Assembly (NCBI RefSeq): GCF_044803115.1
Contig: NZ_CP085224.1
Location: forward strand, 3,410,001 to 3,474,000
Source: Caenispirillum salinarum_A
GTDB taxonomy: Bacteria > Pseudomonadota > Alphaproteobacteria > Rhodospirillales > Rhodospirillaceae
Direction: 5' to 3'
Length of the DNA: 64,000 bases
Below are positions 8,682-16,954 of this stretch, in pieces. The notes beneath the pieces are model-generated. The model was given only the letters and a program-made list of their open reading frames with translations, was not told where the DNA came from and did not search any database. A program made the position numbers and the translations under genes. Within the stretch, counting starts at the first letter, position 1; each line of letters opens with the position of its first letter.

Positions 8682-10322
8682 ATGCTCCCCGATTCCCCGA
8701 CGTCCTGGGCCGACGCCCGCGCCCGTTTCCGGTGGGACATCCCGGCCCGGACCAACATCGGAGTCGATGTCTGCGACCGCCATTGCGCCACCGACGAGGG
8801 TGCGCGCCGCCCCGCGCTGATCGTGGAGGACGCCGACGGCACCGTCGCCACCACCAGCTTCGGCCGGCTGAAGGACCTGTCCGACCGGCTGGCGGCGGCC
8901 CTGGCCGCGCGGGGCGTGACGCGGGGCGACCGCGTGGCGGTGCTGCTGCCCCAGTCGGTGGAGACGGCCGTGGCCCACATCGCGGCCTACAAGCTGGGAT
9001 GCATCGCGGTGCCGCTGTTCGTGCTGTTCGGCGAGGACGCACTGGAATACCGGCTGGCCGATTCCGGCGCCCGCGCGGTGGTGACCGATGCCGCCAACGT
9101 CGGTCGCGTGCTCGACCTCAAGCCCCGCCTGCCGGACCTGGCCTGCGTGCTGACGGCCGGCGGCGCCACCGGCGCGGCGGAAGACCTGCACGCCGCCATG
9201 GACGCCGCCGACACGTCGGGCTTCAGCCCCGCCGACACCGCGGCCGACGACCCGGCGGTCATCATCTACACCAGCGGCACCACCGGAAAGCCCAAGGGCG
9301 CCCTGCACGCCCACCGGGTTCTGCGCGGCCACCTGCCGGGGGTGGAGATGCCGCACGAGTTGTTCCCGAAGGACGGCGACCTGTTCTGGACGCCCGCCGA
9401 CTGGGCCTGGATCGGCGGCCTGCTGGACGTGCTGCTGCCGGCCCTGTTCCACGGCGTGCCGGTGCTGGCGCATCGCGCCCGCAAGTTCGACGCCGAAGAC
9501 GCCTTCCGCCTCATGGCCCGCCACCGCGTCCGCAACGTCTTCATGCCCCCGACGGCGCTCAAGATGCTGCGGCAGGTGAAGGACCCGGCGCGTTTCGGCG
9601 TTCACCTGCGCTCCATCGGGTCGGGCGGCGAAACGCTGGGGCGGGAGTTGCTGGACTGGGGCCGCGAGGCCTTCGGCCTGACCATCAACGAGTTCTACGG
9701 CCAGACCGAATGCAACCTTGTGCTCGGCAACTGCGCGGGCCTGGGGGACGTGCGCGAGGGCAGCATGGGCCGCGCCGTCCCCGGCCACACCGTCGCCATC
9801 ATCGACGACGGCGGCAACGAACTGCCGCCGGGCTCCGACGGGCACATCGCAGTGAAGGCGCCCGACCCCGTGATGTTCCTGGGCTACTGGAACAAGCCGG
9901 AGGCGACGGCGGAGAAGTTCATCGGCGACTGGCTGGTCACCGGCGATACCGGCCGCATGGACGAGGACGGCTGGTTCTGGTTCCTGGGACGCGCCGACGA
10001 CGTCATCACCACGGCCGGCTACCGCGTCGGACCCGGCGAGGTGGAGGATGCGCTGATCCGCCATCCTGCCGTGCGGCTGGCCGCGGCGGTCGGCGTTCCG
10101 GACCCCGACCGGACGGAAATCGTCAAGGCATTCATCGTGCCGGCCGACGCCGCTGTCCTGGACGATCCCGAACGGCAGGCCCGCCTGACCGAGGAGATCC
10201 AGGCCTTCGTGAAGACCCGCATGGCGCGGCATGCCTATCCCCGCCGCATCGAATTCGTCGCCGACCTGCCCATGACGACGACCGGCAAGATCCAGCGCAA
10301 GGTACTGCGCGAGCGGGGCTAG
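8682..10322 (+). CDS. Acyl-CoA synthetase, AMP-forming (medium-chain/acetyl-CoA synthetase type)
   Basis: The 546-residue enzyme contains the adenylate-forming core motif IIYTSGTTGKPKG at about residues 194-206, the FYGQTE motif in the middle, the TGD and WFLGRADDVI hinge region, and a C-terminal PMTTTGKIQRK with the catalytic lysine. The PADWAWIGGL segment and overall layout match medium-chain acyl-CoA synthetases of the ACS family. It activates a carboxylic acid to its CoA thioester in the cytoplasm. ATG 8682 is preceded by GGAAGGA; an in-frame ATG at 8664 is possible but has a weaker site. Confidence 0.85.
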   Translation: MLPDSPTSWADARARFRWDIPARTNIGVDVCDRHCATDEGARRPALIVEDADGTVATTSFGRLKDLSDRLAAALAARGVTRGDRVAVLLPQSVETAVAHIAAYKLGCIAVPLFVLFGEDALEYRLADSGARAVVTDAANVGRVLDLKPRLPDLACVLTAGGATGAAEDLHAAMDAADTSGFSPADTAADDPAVIIYTSGTTGKPKGALHAHRVLRGHLPGVEMPHELFPKDGDLFWTPADWAWIGGLLDVLLPALFHGVPVLAHRARKFDAEDAFRLMARHRVRNVFMPPTALKMLRQVKDPARFGVHLRSIGSGGETLGRELLDWGREAFGLTINEFYGQTECNLVLGNCAGLGDVREGSMGRAVPGHTVAIIDDGGNELPPGSDGHIAVKAPDPVMFLGYWNKPEATAEKFIGDWLVTGDTGRMDEDGWFWFLGRADDVITTAGYRVGPGEVEDALIRHPAVRLAAAVGVPDPDRTEIVKAFIVPADAAVLDDPERQARLTEEIQAFVKTRMARHAYPRRIEFVADLPMTTTGKIQRKVLRERG

Positions 10323-10396
10323 ACGTCCCGGCTCGCCAGGGGCAGACGGCGCCGCGCCCGGGCCGGGCGGGGGCAGCGCCGTACACGCGCGGCCGG

Positions 10397-10657
10397 TCAG
10401 ATGCTGAACGGCAGCTTCTCGACGCCGGTCACCACGAATCCCTCGCCCTCAGGGTGCTGCTGCAGAACCTTGGCGCGGGCCTCGTCCGCTGTGTCGGCGA
10501 CCACTTCGATGTGGCGCTCTTCCGCCCACTTTTCGTCGTAGACGTCATAGCGGCGGTTTTCCTTCAGCGCGTCCCGGACGTTGGCGTTGTATATTGCCAC
10601 AGAGAACTTGCAGCAGCCCTGGCGCGGAACATTGAGCGGATCGGCGTGTTCGGTCAT
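10397..10657 (-). CDS. Conserved small protein of unknown function
   Basis: The 86-residue soluble product (start MTEHADPLNV) has a CCKF motif near residue 15 and a mixed alpha/beta pattern with the segments RHIEVVADTADEARAK and GEGFVVTGVEKL. The latter looks like the short repeats seen in small domains of unknown function that handle amino-acid-like side chains, but I do not recognise a family. It is convergent with the acyl-CoA synthetase gene and divergent from the iron-binding protein gene. Confidence 0.6.
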   Translation of the reverse strand: MTEHADPLNVPRQGCCKFSVAIYNANVRDALKENRRYDVYDEKWAEERHIEVVADTADEARAKVLQQHPEGEGFVVTGVEKLPFSI

Positions 10658-10822
10658 GGGTTATCTCTCACCTTCGGTCGCATCGGTCGGTCTGGGGAGT
10701 GGTCGTTCCACCCTCATACCTATCGACGCCCATGGGCCGGGCTGCGGTTGCGTCACCGGCTTCCTCAACCACACAAAAAATAAGGTATTTACAAAAGGGC
10801 CAGCCTCTGCTAGCTCTCCGAC

Positions 10823-10837
10823 TGAGACGCATTCTCA
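10823..10837 (+). promoter_or_regulatory. Fur-box-like operator
   Basis: TGAGACGCATTCTCA is a 5-bp inverted repeat (TGAGA, 5-base centre, TCTCA) that differs from the classical Fur-type sequence TGAGAATCATTCTCA at only three central positions. It lies 80 bases upstream of the gene for the FbpA-like iron-binding protein at 10918. Iron repression of that gene is the natural inference. Confidence 0.6.
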
Positions 10838-10917
10838 TTTGCACGTTTTTGCCCGCGGTGCCCCAAGCCCGGGCCGTTCCACGGATGATCGATAACGCTA
10901 TCGGGAGCATAGTGACC

Positions 10918-11961
10918 ATGACGCACCGCCTTCGCGGCCTCGGCCGCCTCACCGTCGCCGCCTTTGCCCTGGCCGCCCCGTCGGCCCTGTTCGCCGCCGA
11001 TGCCGATGCTGCCGAGGTCAACCTGTATTCGGCCCGCAAGGAAGAGCTGATCCGCCCCATGCTCGACATCTTCACCAAGGAGACGGGCATCGAGGTCAAC
11101 GTGCTGACCGCCAAGGCCGACCAGCTGGTGGAGCGTATCAAGGCGGAGGGCGAGAACAGCCCCGCCGACGTGCTGCTGACCGTCGACGCCGGCAACCTGG
11201 TGCGCGCCAAGGAGGCCGGCATCCTGGACACGGTCGAGTCCGACGACCTGACCGACCATATCCCGGCGCACCTGCGTGACGAGGAGAACCAGTGGTTCGG
11301 CCTGTCCCAGCGCGCCCGCGTGGTGTTCTACGCCAAGGACCGCGTCGACCCGGCCGAGCTGTCCACCTACGAGGCCCTGGCCGACGAGAAGTGGAACGAC
11401 CGCATCTGCATCCGTTCCTCGGGCAACATCTACAACCAGTCGCTGATGGCCAGCCTGATCTCGCACCACGGCCAGGAAAAGGCCGCCGAGTGGGCCGAGG
11501 GCATGGTCGAGAACATGGCGCGCAAGCCGCAGGGCGGCGACCGTGACCAGATCAAGGCCGTGGCCGCCGGCGAGTGCGACATCGCCGTGAGCAACACCTA
11601 CTACGTCGTCGGCATGATGCAGTCGACCGACGAGAACGAGCTGAAGGCCGCCGAGGCCGTCAACGTCTTCTTCCCGAACCAGGACACCACCGGTGCCCAC
11701 GTCAACATCTCCGGCGGCGGCGTCGTGAAGGGCGCGCCGAACCGTGACGAGGCCGTGACGCTGCTGGAGTGGCTGGCCAGCGAGACGGCCCAGGAGATGT
11801 ACGCCGAGGTCAACGGCGAGTACCCGGTGCGCCCGGGCGTCGAGTGGTCGGAATTTCTCCAGTCCTGGGGCACCTTCAAGGCCGACGCCCTGCCCATGTC
11901 CACGCTGGGCGAGCTGAACGCCGAGGCCGTGAAGACCTTCGACCAGGCCGGCTGGCGCTAA
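10918..11961 (+). CDS. Periplasmic Fe(3+)-binding protein of an iron ABC transporter (FbpA/FutA-like)
   Basis: The 347-residue protein carries a Sec signal peptide (about residues 1-31, ending LFAADADA) and then the typical FbpA start EVNLYSARKEELI. The segments VLLTVDAGNL, RARVVFYAKD, NRDEAVTLLEWL and a late NGEYPV are all characteristic of this class F solute-binding family. The pair of tyrosines in SNTYYVVG is the iron-ligand site. ATG 10918 is preceded by CGGGAG at a longish spacing. The permease and ATPase genes are not adjacent. A Fur-like operator upstream supports iron control. It is followed by a hairpin and then a strong terminator. Confidence 0.88.
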   Translation: MTHRLRGLGRLTVAAFALAAPSALFAADADAAEVNLYSARKEELIRPMLDIFTKETGIEVNVLTAKADQLVERIKAEGENSPADVLLTVDAGNLVRAKEAGILDTVESDDLTDHIPAHLRDEENQWFGLSQRARVVFYAKDRVDPAELSTYEALADEKWNDRICIRSSGNIYNQSLMASLISHHGQEKAAEWAEGMVENMARKPQGGDRDQIKAVAAGECDIAVSNTYYVVGMMQSTDENELKAAEAVNVFFPNQDTTGAHVNISGGGVVKGAPNRDEAVTLLEWLASETAQEMYAEVNGEYPVRPGVEWSEFLQSWGTFKADALPMSTLGELNAEAVKTFDQAGWR

Positions 11962-12010
11962 AGCCGGGCCGCTTCCGAAGGCTTCCCACACGGTCTTATG
12001 CCTTTGGATA

Positions 12011-12036
12011 GCGCCACAAGGCTGAATTGTGGCGCC
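12011..12036 (+). other. Stem-loop downstream of the iron-binding protein gene
   Basis: GCGCCACAA (12011-12019) and TTGTGGCGC (12028-12036) form a perfect 9-bp stem with an 8-base loop. There is no T run, so it may be a 3' mRNA-stabilising hairpin ahead of the terminator at 12096. Confidence 0.5.
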
Positions 12037-12095
12037 ATGCGGCGGGGTGCTAGACCTCGCACCAGCGAGGCACTCTCTCACCTCTCGCACCTTTC

Positions 12096-12131
12096 GACCC
12101 CCCGGCACCCTGGTGCCGGGGGTCCTTTTTT
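12096..12131 (+). terminator. Rho-independent terminator
   Basis: A GC-only stem (CCCCCGGCACC pairing with GGTGCCGGGGG) with a very short loop is followed by six T residues at 12126-12131. It closes the iron-binding protein transcript. Confidence 0.9.
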
Positions 12132-12397
12132 GCGCGTACCTGACCGGCCGCCGCCGCTGTAAAGCCCGCCGACATGCGTCGATGGGCGCAGAGCGGGCGT
12201 CGCCGGCCTCCGGCGGCACAGGCTACCGGCGGCATGACGGTGGCTCAGCCTTTTGCGCCGGGCCGCGCGGCGGCGGCACCGATGTCGGGATTCCTGACAT
12301 CGGGACCTGCCCCTGCCACGACCGGCCGCGCCTTCCCGCTTGGCCCGCCGCTTGCTCCTCCTCTGCCACACGCCACGACGGAGGGAGCGGAGTCGCC

Positions 12398-13351
12398 ATG
12401 CGGACGAGCGCCATCGGGAGGACCCGGACCACCACCAGCACCACCGCCGCCATCGCCTGCGCCCTGGCCCTTGGTGCCGTGATCCTGGGCCCCGCAGGCG
12501 GCGTGCCGCAGGCCGCCGCCGCCACCGGTGCGGCTCAGCGCGCCTTCGATCGCGCGGTGCAGCACCATCATGGCGAGGGCGCCCCGAAAGACCTGGCACG
12601 CGCCCAGCGGCTTTACTGCCAGGCCGGGCGCAGCGGCCATGCGGAGGCCGCCTTCACCATAGGCTGGATGTTCCTCAACGGCCGCGAGACGCCGCAGAGC
12701 GACGCCCAGGGCGCCGCCTGGATGGCCGCAGCCAAGCGCGCGGGCCACCCGACGGCCGGCAACGTGCTCAAGATGCTGGGCGGCGTTGAGACGGCGCGCG
12801 TGCGCCACTGCCCGACACCGCAGAGCAACACCGCCGTCGCCGGGGCCGGCACCGGAACCGGCGGCGGTGCGCGGCTTGCCGAAACCTCTCGTTTGGCCCT
12901 GCGGCCGCCGCCGGACATCGATGCCCTGGCCCGGCGAATCGCCGCCGAATACGACATCGCGCCCGAGCTGGTGCTTGCCGTGATCGCCGTGGAAAGCGCC
13001 TGGCGGCCGGACGTCGTCTCCCACGCCGGCGCCCAGGGCCTCATGCAGCTCATCCCCGAAACCGCCGCGCGATTCGGCGTCAGGGACCCCTTCGACCCCG
13101 AGCAGAACGTGCGCGGCGGCACCCGATACCTGCGCTGGCTGCTGTCCCTGTTCCGGGGCGACGTGACGCGGGCCCTGGCGGCCTACAACGCCGGGGAACG
13201 GGCGGTCCTGCGGTACGGCGGCATTCCGCCCTACGAGGAGACGCAGAACTACGTGGTCAAGGTGCGGCGCTACTACCAGGCAGTCCGCCACCCCTACGAC
13301 GCGGCTCTGGTCGGCCCCGACGTGCGCCTGCAGATCAGCCAGGCAAACTGA
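12398..13351 (+). CDS. Exported lytic transglycosylase with an N-terminal Sel1-like repeat region
   Basis: The 317-residue product has a signal peptide (hydrophobic residues 18-43, ending AAAATGA), a Sel1/TPR-like region (residues 48-125, with AFDRAVQHHHGEG and AEAAFTIGWMFLNG), a Gly/Ala linker, and a C-terminal SLT domain. The SLT catalytic glutamate is Glu199 in AVESAW, followed by GLMQLIPETAARFGV and the AYNAGE motif. Such enzymes cleave peptidoglycan glycan strands in the periplasm. ATG 12398 follows GGAGGGAGCGGAG. The combination of a Sel1-like region with an SLT domain suggests partner binding. Confidence 0.85.
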   Translation: MRTSAIGRTRTTTSTTAAIACALALGAVILGPAGGVPQAAAATGAAQRAFDRAVQHHHGEGAPKDLARAQRLYCQAGRSGHAEAAFTIGWMFLNGRETPQSDAQGAAWMAAAKRAGHPTAGNVLKMLGGVETARVRHCPTPQSNTAVAGAGTGTGGGARLAETSRLALRPPPDIDALARRIAAEYDIAPELVLAVIAVESAWRPDVVSHAGAQGLMQLIPETAARFGVRDPFDPEQNVRGGTRYLRWLLSLFRGDVTRALAAYNAGERAVLRYGGIPPYEETQNYVVKVRRYYQAVRHPYDAALVGPDVRLQISQAN

Positions 13352-13628
13352 TCTTTGGGCGGGGGCGTACGCTATCGGCAAGCTTTCTCAACAGGCGTAG
13401 CTGGGGTATATACGACCGGAACCACGACAAAATAGTGACGCGACGAAAGCATTAGGGCGGGCTGTTACGGCGTGGTGTCTCAGGAAAGTCACAGGTGACG
13501 CAGTTTTCTCACTTGCTCATCCACTTTCCCGTTGACCGGCCCCACCCGAAAGTCCCTAATACCCAAGTCGCAGGTAGCACGGGACCTCCCAGGTTCCGCC
13601 GGTTTCACCCCCAACAGAATGTTCGGCC

Positions 13629-13814
13629 ATGACGATCCATCGCACTGCTTCAGCTTTCGACGCATCCTCCGCAAACGTTTGCGCCGAGGTCTTCGCGGCC
13701 AATGATGATGACATCTGGCCGATGGACGACACGGCCGAGGCCCTGCGCAACCTGGGCCAGGATATTCTGGACGAGCCGGTGCCCGAGTTCCTGCTGAAGG
13801 CGCTGGAAGGCTGA
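13629..13814 (+). CDS. Short acidic protein of unknown function
   Basis: The 61-residue product (MTIHRTASAF) has an acidic middle and a C-terminal ALRNLGQDILDEPVPEFLL segment. An EPVPxxLL ending is reminiscent of the NepR anti-sigma family and of short anti-sigma peptides, but the match covers only about 20 residues and no ecfG or phyR gene is near, so I do not assign it. It is followed by a clear terminator, which supports it being a real, monocistronic gene. The 277 bases upstream contain no other recognisable gene. Confidence 0.5.
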   Translation: MTIHRTASAFDASSANVCAEVFAANDDDIWPMDDTAEALRNLGQDILDEPVPEFLLKALEG

Positions 13815-13869
13815 CGCCACGCGCGTCACACCACCGCCACAGGCGCCCGATTTCGGGGTCGGACGTTAC

Positions 13870-13896
13870 AAGGGAGCGCGGCGCGCTCCCTTTTTT
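13870..13896 (+). terminator. Rho-independent terminator
   Basis: AAGGGAGCGCG and CGCGCTCCCTT form a near-continuous stem followed by a T run (13889-13896). It closes the small acidic protein gene. Confidence 0.88.
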
Positions 13897-14002
13897 GTGT
13901 CCGGCGACAGGCAGACGACTCGATGCCCGTCTCAACGATGGCCCCGCCGCGCGTGTTGGTGTTCGGAGACGATACCGACACCACCGCAGAGGAGGCAGCC
14001 TC

Positions 14003-14653
14003 ATGGCACAGGATGAGTCCGACCGCCGCCCGCCCGACCGCCGGCCCCCGCCGGAAAACCAGACCGACCGCGATCCGCCGCCCGCGCCGCGCGATCCTCA
14101 CGGCCCCCACGCCGACACCAGCGACGTCTCCGCCGCCACCGACACCGGCCCCGGGCCGGCCCACCATCCGCCGCCGCCCACCGACGACTCCGGTCCGCCC
14201 ACCCCGCGCGGGGCCCACGGGCCGCACGCCGGGACTCCCGTCGGCGAGCAGCAAACCCGCGGCGCCGTCAGCGGCACGGTGAAGGCCGTCTATATCCTGT
14301 ACTTCGTCGGCGTGTTCGTGGCGCTGGCGGTCATCATCGGCGCGCTCATTGCCTTCTTCAAGCGCCAGCCCTCAACGCGCGTGGAGCAGAGCCACTACGA
14401 TTTCCAGATCCGCACCTTCATCGGCAGCGTCGTGGCCTGGATCGTCGGCGCCGTGGTGATGTACCTGGGGCCGGCCTTCATGCCGTTCGCTTGGGCGATC
14501 ATGCTGCTGTGGGCCTTCTGGATCGTCATCCGCTCCGCCAAGGGCCTGAGCTGGGCCGGGCGCGGCGAGCCGGTGCAGGACCCGAACAACTGGCTGTTCG
14601 GCGGCGGCGGCACCCAGCGCGCCGGCGACGTCGACCGCCGACCGCCACCGTAA
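14003..14653 (+). CDS. Membrane protein with a proline-rich N-terminus and a DUF4870-like domain
   Basis: The 216-residue product has about 95 residues of Pro/Asp/Arg/His-rich, probably disordered, sequence, then three transmembrane segments (about residues 98-118, 137-157 and 160-175). The pattern YILYFVGVF, then SHYDFQIRTFIG, is diagnostic of DUF4870/Tic20-like bacterial proteins. ATG 14003 has AGAGGAGG just upstream. The disordered head is unusual in this family and could be a cytoplasmic tether. Confidence 0.7.
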   Translation: MAQDESDRRPPDRRPPPENQTDRDPPPAPRDPHGPHADTSDVSAATDTGPGPAHHPPPPTDDSGPPTPRGAHGPHAGTPVGEQQTRGAVSGTVKAVYILYFVGVFVALAVIIGALIAFFKRQPSTRVEQSHYDFQIRTFIGSVVAWIVGAVVMYLGPAFMPFAWAIMLLWAFWIVIRSAKGLSWAGRGEPVQDPNNWLFGGGGTQRAGDVDRRPPP

Positions 14654-14713
14654 AACCGGGGACGGCAGGGTCCGCGCGCGGCGACCGGAACGGCCGCCGC
14701 CGCGCCGGCGCCG

Positions 14714-16777
14714 TCACGCCGTTGCCAGGGCCACCTTGCGCTTTTCCACCACCTCGTCGGCGGTGCGGCCCTGCACGTCCTGCAGGCGCTCGAAGCGCCA
14801 GTGGAAGGTACCCACGCCCATGGTGACGCTGCGCAGTTCCACGATCAGGTCGTGCATCTCCGCCTGGGGCACGCAGGCGGTCACCGTGTCCCAGTTCTCC
14901 CAGCCCTCGCGCCGGTCGAATCCCAGGATCTGCCCGCGCCGGCTGGAAAGCGCCCGCTGCGCCTTGGAGGTGTACTCGTTGGGCACGTTCACCTCGACCG
15001 TCAGCATGGGCTCCAGAAGCAGCGGGTCGCACTGCGGAAGCCCCTCACGCATGGCGATCTGGCCGGCAGTCTTGAAGGCGGCCTCGGAACTGTCGACCAC
15101 ATGGTAGCTGCCGTCGAACAGCTCCACCGCCACGTCGACCACGGGGAAGCCCAGCGGACCGCGCTGCAGGGAGTCGCGCACCCCCTGCTCCACCGCCGGA
15201 ATGTACTGGCGCGGCACCACGCCGCCGGTGATGGAATCCTTGAAGGCGAACCCCTCGCCGCGCGGCAGCGGCTTGATGCGTACATGCACGTCGCCGAACT
15301 GGCCGTGCCCCCCGGTCTGGCGCTTGTGGCGGCCCTGCACCTGGGTGGAGCCGCGGATGGTCTCCTTGTAAGGCACCTGCGGCTGCGTCGTCGCCACCTC
15401 CACATGGTAGACCCGCGCCAGCCGCGCCAGCGCCACCTGCAGGTGGATGTCGCCCTGCCCCCACAGCAGAAGCTCGCCGGTGTCCTCGTCGTGGGCGACG
15501 GAAAGGCTCGGGTCCTCCAGCGCCAGGTCCTGCAGCGCGCCCGACAGCTTGACGTCGTCGCCCTGCTTGGCCGGACGCAGGGCAAGGGCGAACAGCGGCG
15601 GCAGCGGCCGCGGCCAGGGATGAGCGGCGTCCTTCGGCGGCGCCTCGCCGATCAGGGCGCCGGTCGGCACCGCGTCCAGCCGCCCCAGTGCCGCCACGCC
15701 GCCGGCCTCGACCGTGTCGGACTTGCGCGTCTCGCCGCCGAACAGGGTGAAAAGCCCCGTCACCTTGCCGCCGGACGCCGGTTCGCACGCCGTCTTGAGC
15801 GTCATGCCGTCCTTGATGGCGCCCGACCATACGCGCACGTACGACAACATGCCGGCGTGGGCGGCGTGCACGGTCTTGAAGACGGTCGCCAGCGGCTTGC
15901 CCGCGGCGGACTCCAAGTCCACGCCGAGGCGCATCGCCGCCTGTTCGTGGCCCGGCACCTCGTGCCGCAGGGCCTTGAGCAGGCGGCGCACGCCTTCATT
16001 CTTGTCGGCCGAGCCGAAGAAGACGGGGACGATCTTGTCGTCCTCCAGGTCGCGGGCGAGATCGGCGTAGATTTCCTCGCGCGGGGGGACCACGTCCTCC
16101 AGCACCTTTTCCATCAGGTCGTCGTTGAAGTCCGCAAGGCTCTCCAGCAGTTCCTGGCGGGCGACCTCCTCGATCTCCTTGGCGTTGTCGGGAATCTTGA
16201 TGAGGTCCGAGGCCTGGCCCGGCTGGTATTTGTAGGCGCGCTCAGAGACCAGGTCGATGTAGCCGATGACGTCCTCGCCCTCCTGGATGGGCACCTCGCG
16301 CAGCACCAGCGGCCGGGCGGAATGGGCCTGCAGGGCCTCCAGCGCCGCCCGGACGTCGACGCTGTGGTGGTCCACCTTGTTGATGAAGACCATGTGCGGG
16401 ATGTCGTGGTCGTCCAGCAGCTTGAGCACCGGCGCGACCATCACCGCACGCTCGGGCTCGGGATCGACGACCACCACGGCCACGTCGGCCACCAGGACCG
16501 GGCCGACGGTCTCCTGCGCGAATTCGTTGGAGCCCGGGCAGTCGAGAAAGGTCCAGGGCTCGTCCAGCCAGGTGCAGGAGGCCACGTTGACCTCCACGCT
16601 CATGTCCCGGTCGCGCGCCTCGGGACTGGCGTCGCCGACGGTGCTCTTGTCCTTGATGGTGCCCTGCCGGTGCGTGGCGCCGGCTGCGTTGAGAATGCTT
16701 TCGAGAAGCGTCGTCTTGCCGCCCATGTAAGGCCCCACGAGGGCCGCCACGCGGGGCGTTGATGCCTTGCCGGCCAT
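14714..16777 (-). CDS. Elongation factor G paralogue (EF-G-like GTPase)
   Basis: The 687-residue protein has the five-domain EF-G plan with a GTPase domain at the N-terminus: P-loop GPYMGGKTT (residues 15-23), a G3 motif FLDCPGSNEF in place of DTPGH, and G4 NKVD at about 132. Later come GDIHLQVALARL and the domain IV segment RQTGGHGQFGDVHV, then a domain V ending at VALATA. The replacement of the G3 histidine region and divergent P-loop place it with the second EF-G class found in alphaproteobacteria, not the housekeeping fusA, which normally lies in the str operon. Its role in translation or recycling is uncertain. Confidence 0.85.
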   Translation of the reverse strand: MAGKASTPRVAALVGPYMGGKTTLLESILNAAGATHRQGTIKDKSTVGDASPEARDRDMSVEVNVASCTWLDEPWTFLDCPGSNEFAQETVGPVLVADVAVVVVDPEPERAVMVAPVLKLLDDHDIPHMVFINKVDHHSVDVRAALEALQAHSARPLVLREVPIQEGEDVIGYIDLVSERAYKYQPGQASDLIKIPDNAKEIEEVARQELLESLADFNDDLMEKVLEDVVPPREEIYADLARDLEDDKIVPVFFGSADKNEGVRRLLKALRHEVPGHEQAAMRLGVDLESAAGKPLATVFKTVHAAHAGMLSYVRVWSGAIKDGMTLKTACEPASGGKVTGLFTLFGGETRKSDTVEAGGVAALGRLDAVPTGALIGEAPPKDAAHPWPRPLPPLFALALRPAKQGDDVKLSGALQDLALEDPSLSVAHDEDTGELLLWGQGDIHLQVALARLARVYHVEVATTQPQVPYKETIRGSTQVQGRHKRQTGGHGQFGDVHVRIKPLPRGEGFAFKDSITGGVVPRQYIPAVEQGVRDSLQRGPLGFPVVDVAVELFDGSYHVVDSSEAAFKTAGQIAMREGLPQCDPLLLEPMLTVEVNVPNEYTSKAQRALSSRRGQILGFDRREGWENWDTVTACVPQAEMHDLIVELRSVTMGVGTFHWRFERLQDVQGRTADEVVEKRKVALATA

Positions 16778-16892
16778 GGCACCGTCTCCTTCTCTCCGTT
16801 CATCCGGGAACCTTCATGGTCCCACCGGATCAAGCGAAGCGGCAACACAATTCGACGGCCGATGAAGGACATAACCGCCGCCCGAAACCGAA

Positions 16893-16924
16893 CCGCCCGC
16901 CGCCCCTGTTGGAGCGGCGGGCGG
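16893..16924. other. GC-rich stem-loop between two minus-strand genes
   Basis: CCGCCCGCCG (16893-16902) pairs perfectly with CGGCGGGCGG (16915-16924) around a 12-base loop. It lies downstream of the gene ending at 16955 and upstream of the EF-G paralogue. There is no T run, so a Rho-independent terminator is not certain. Confidence 0.45.
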
Positions 16925-16954
16925 CGGATCGGGACGATGGCGCCAGGCGCCGCG

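Noticed and set aside
13629..13814. NepR anti-sigma factor
   Set aside because: Only the short EPVP ending is similar, and no ecfG, phyR or EcfG-type promoter (GGAAC with a matching CGTT) was seen nearby.
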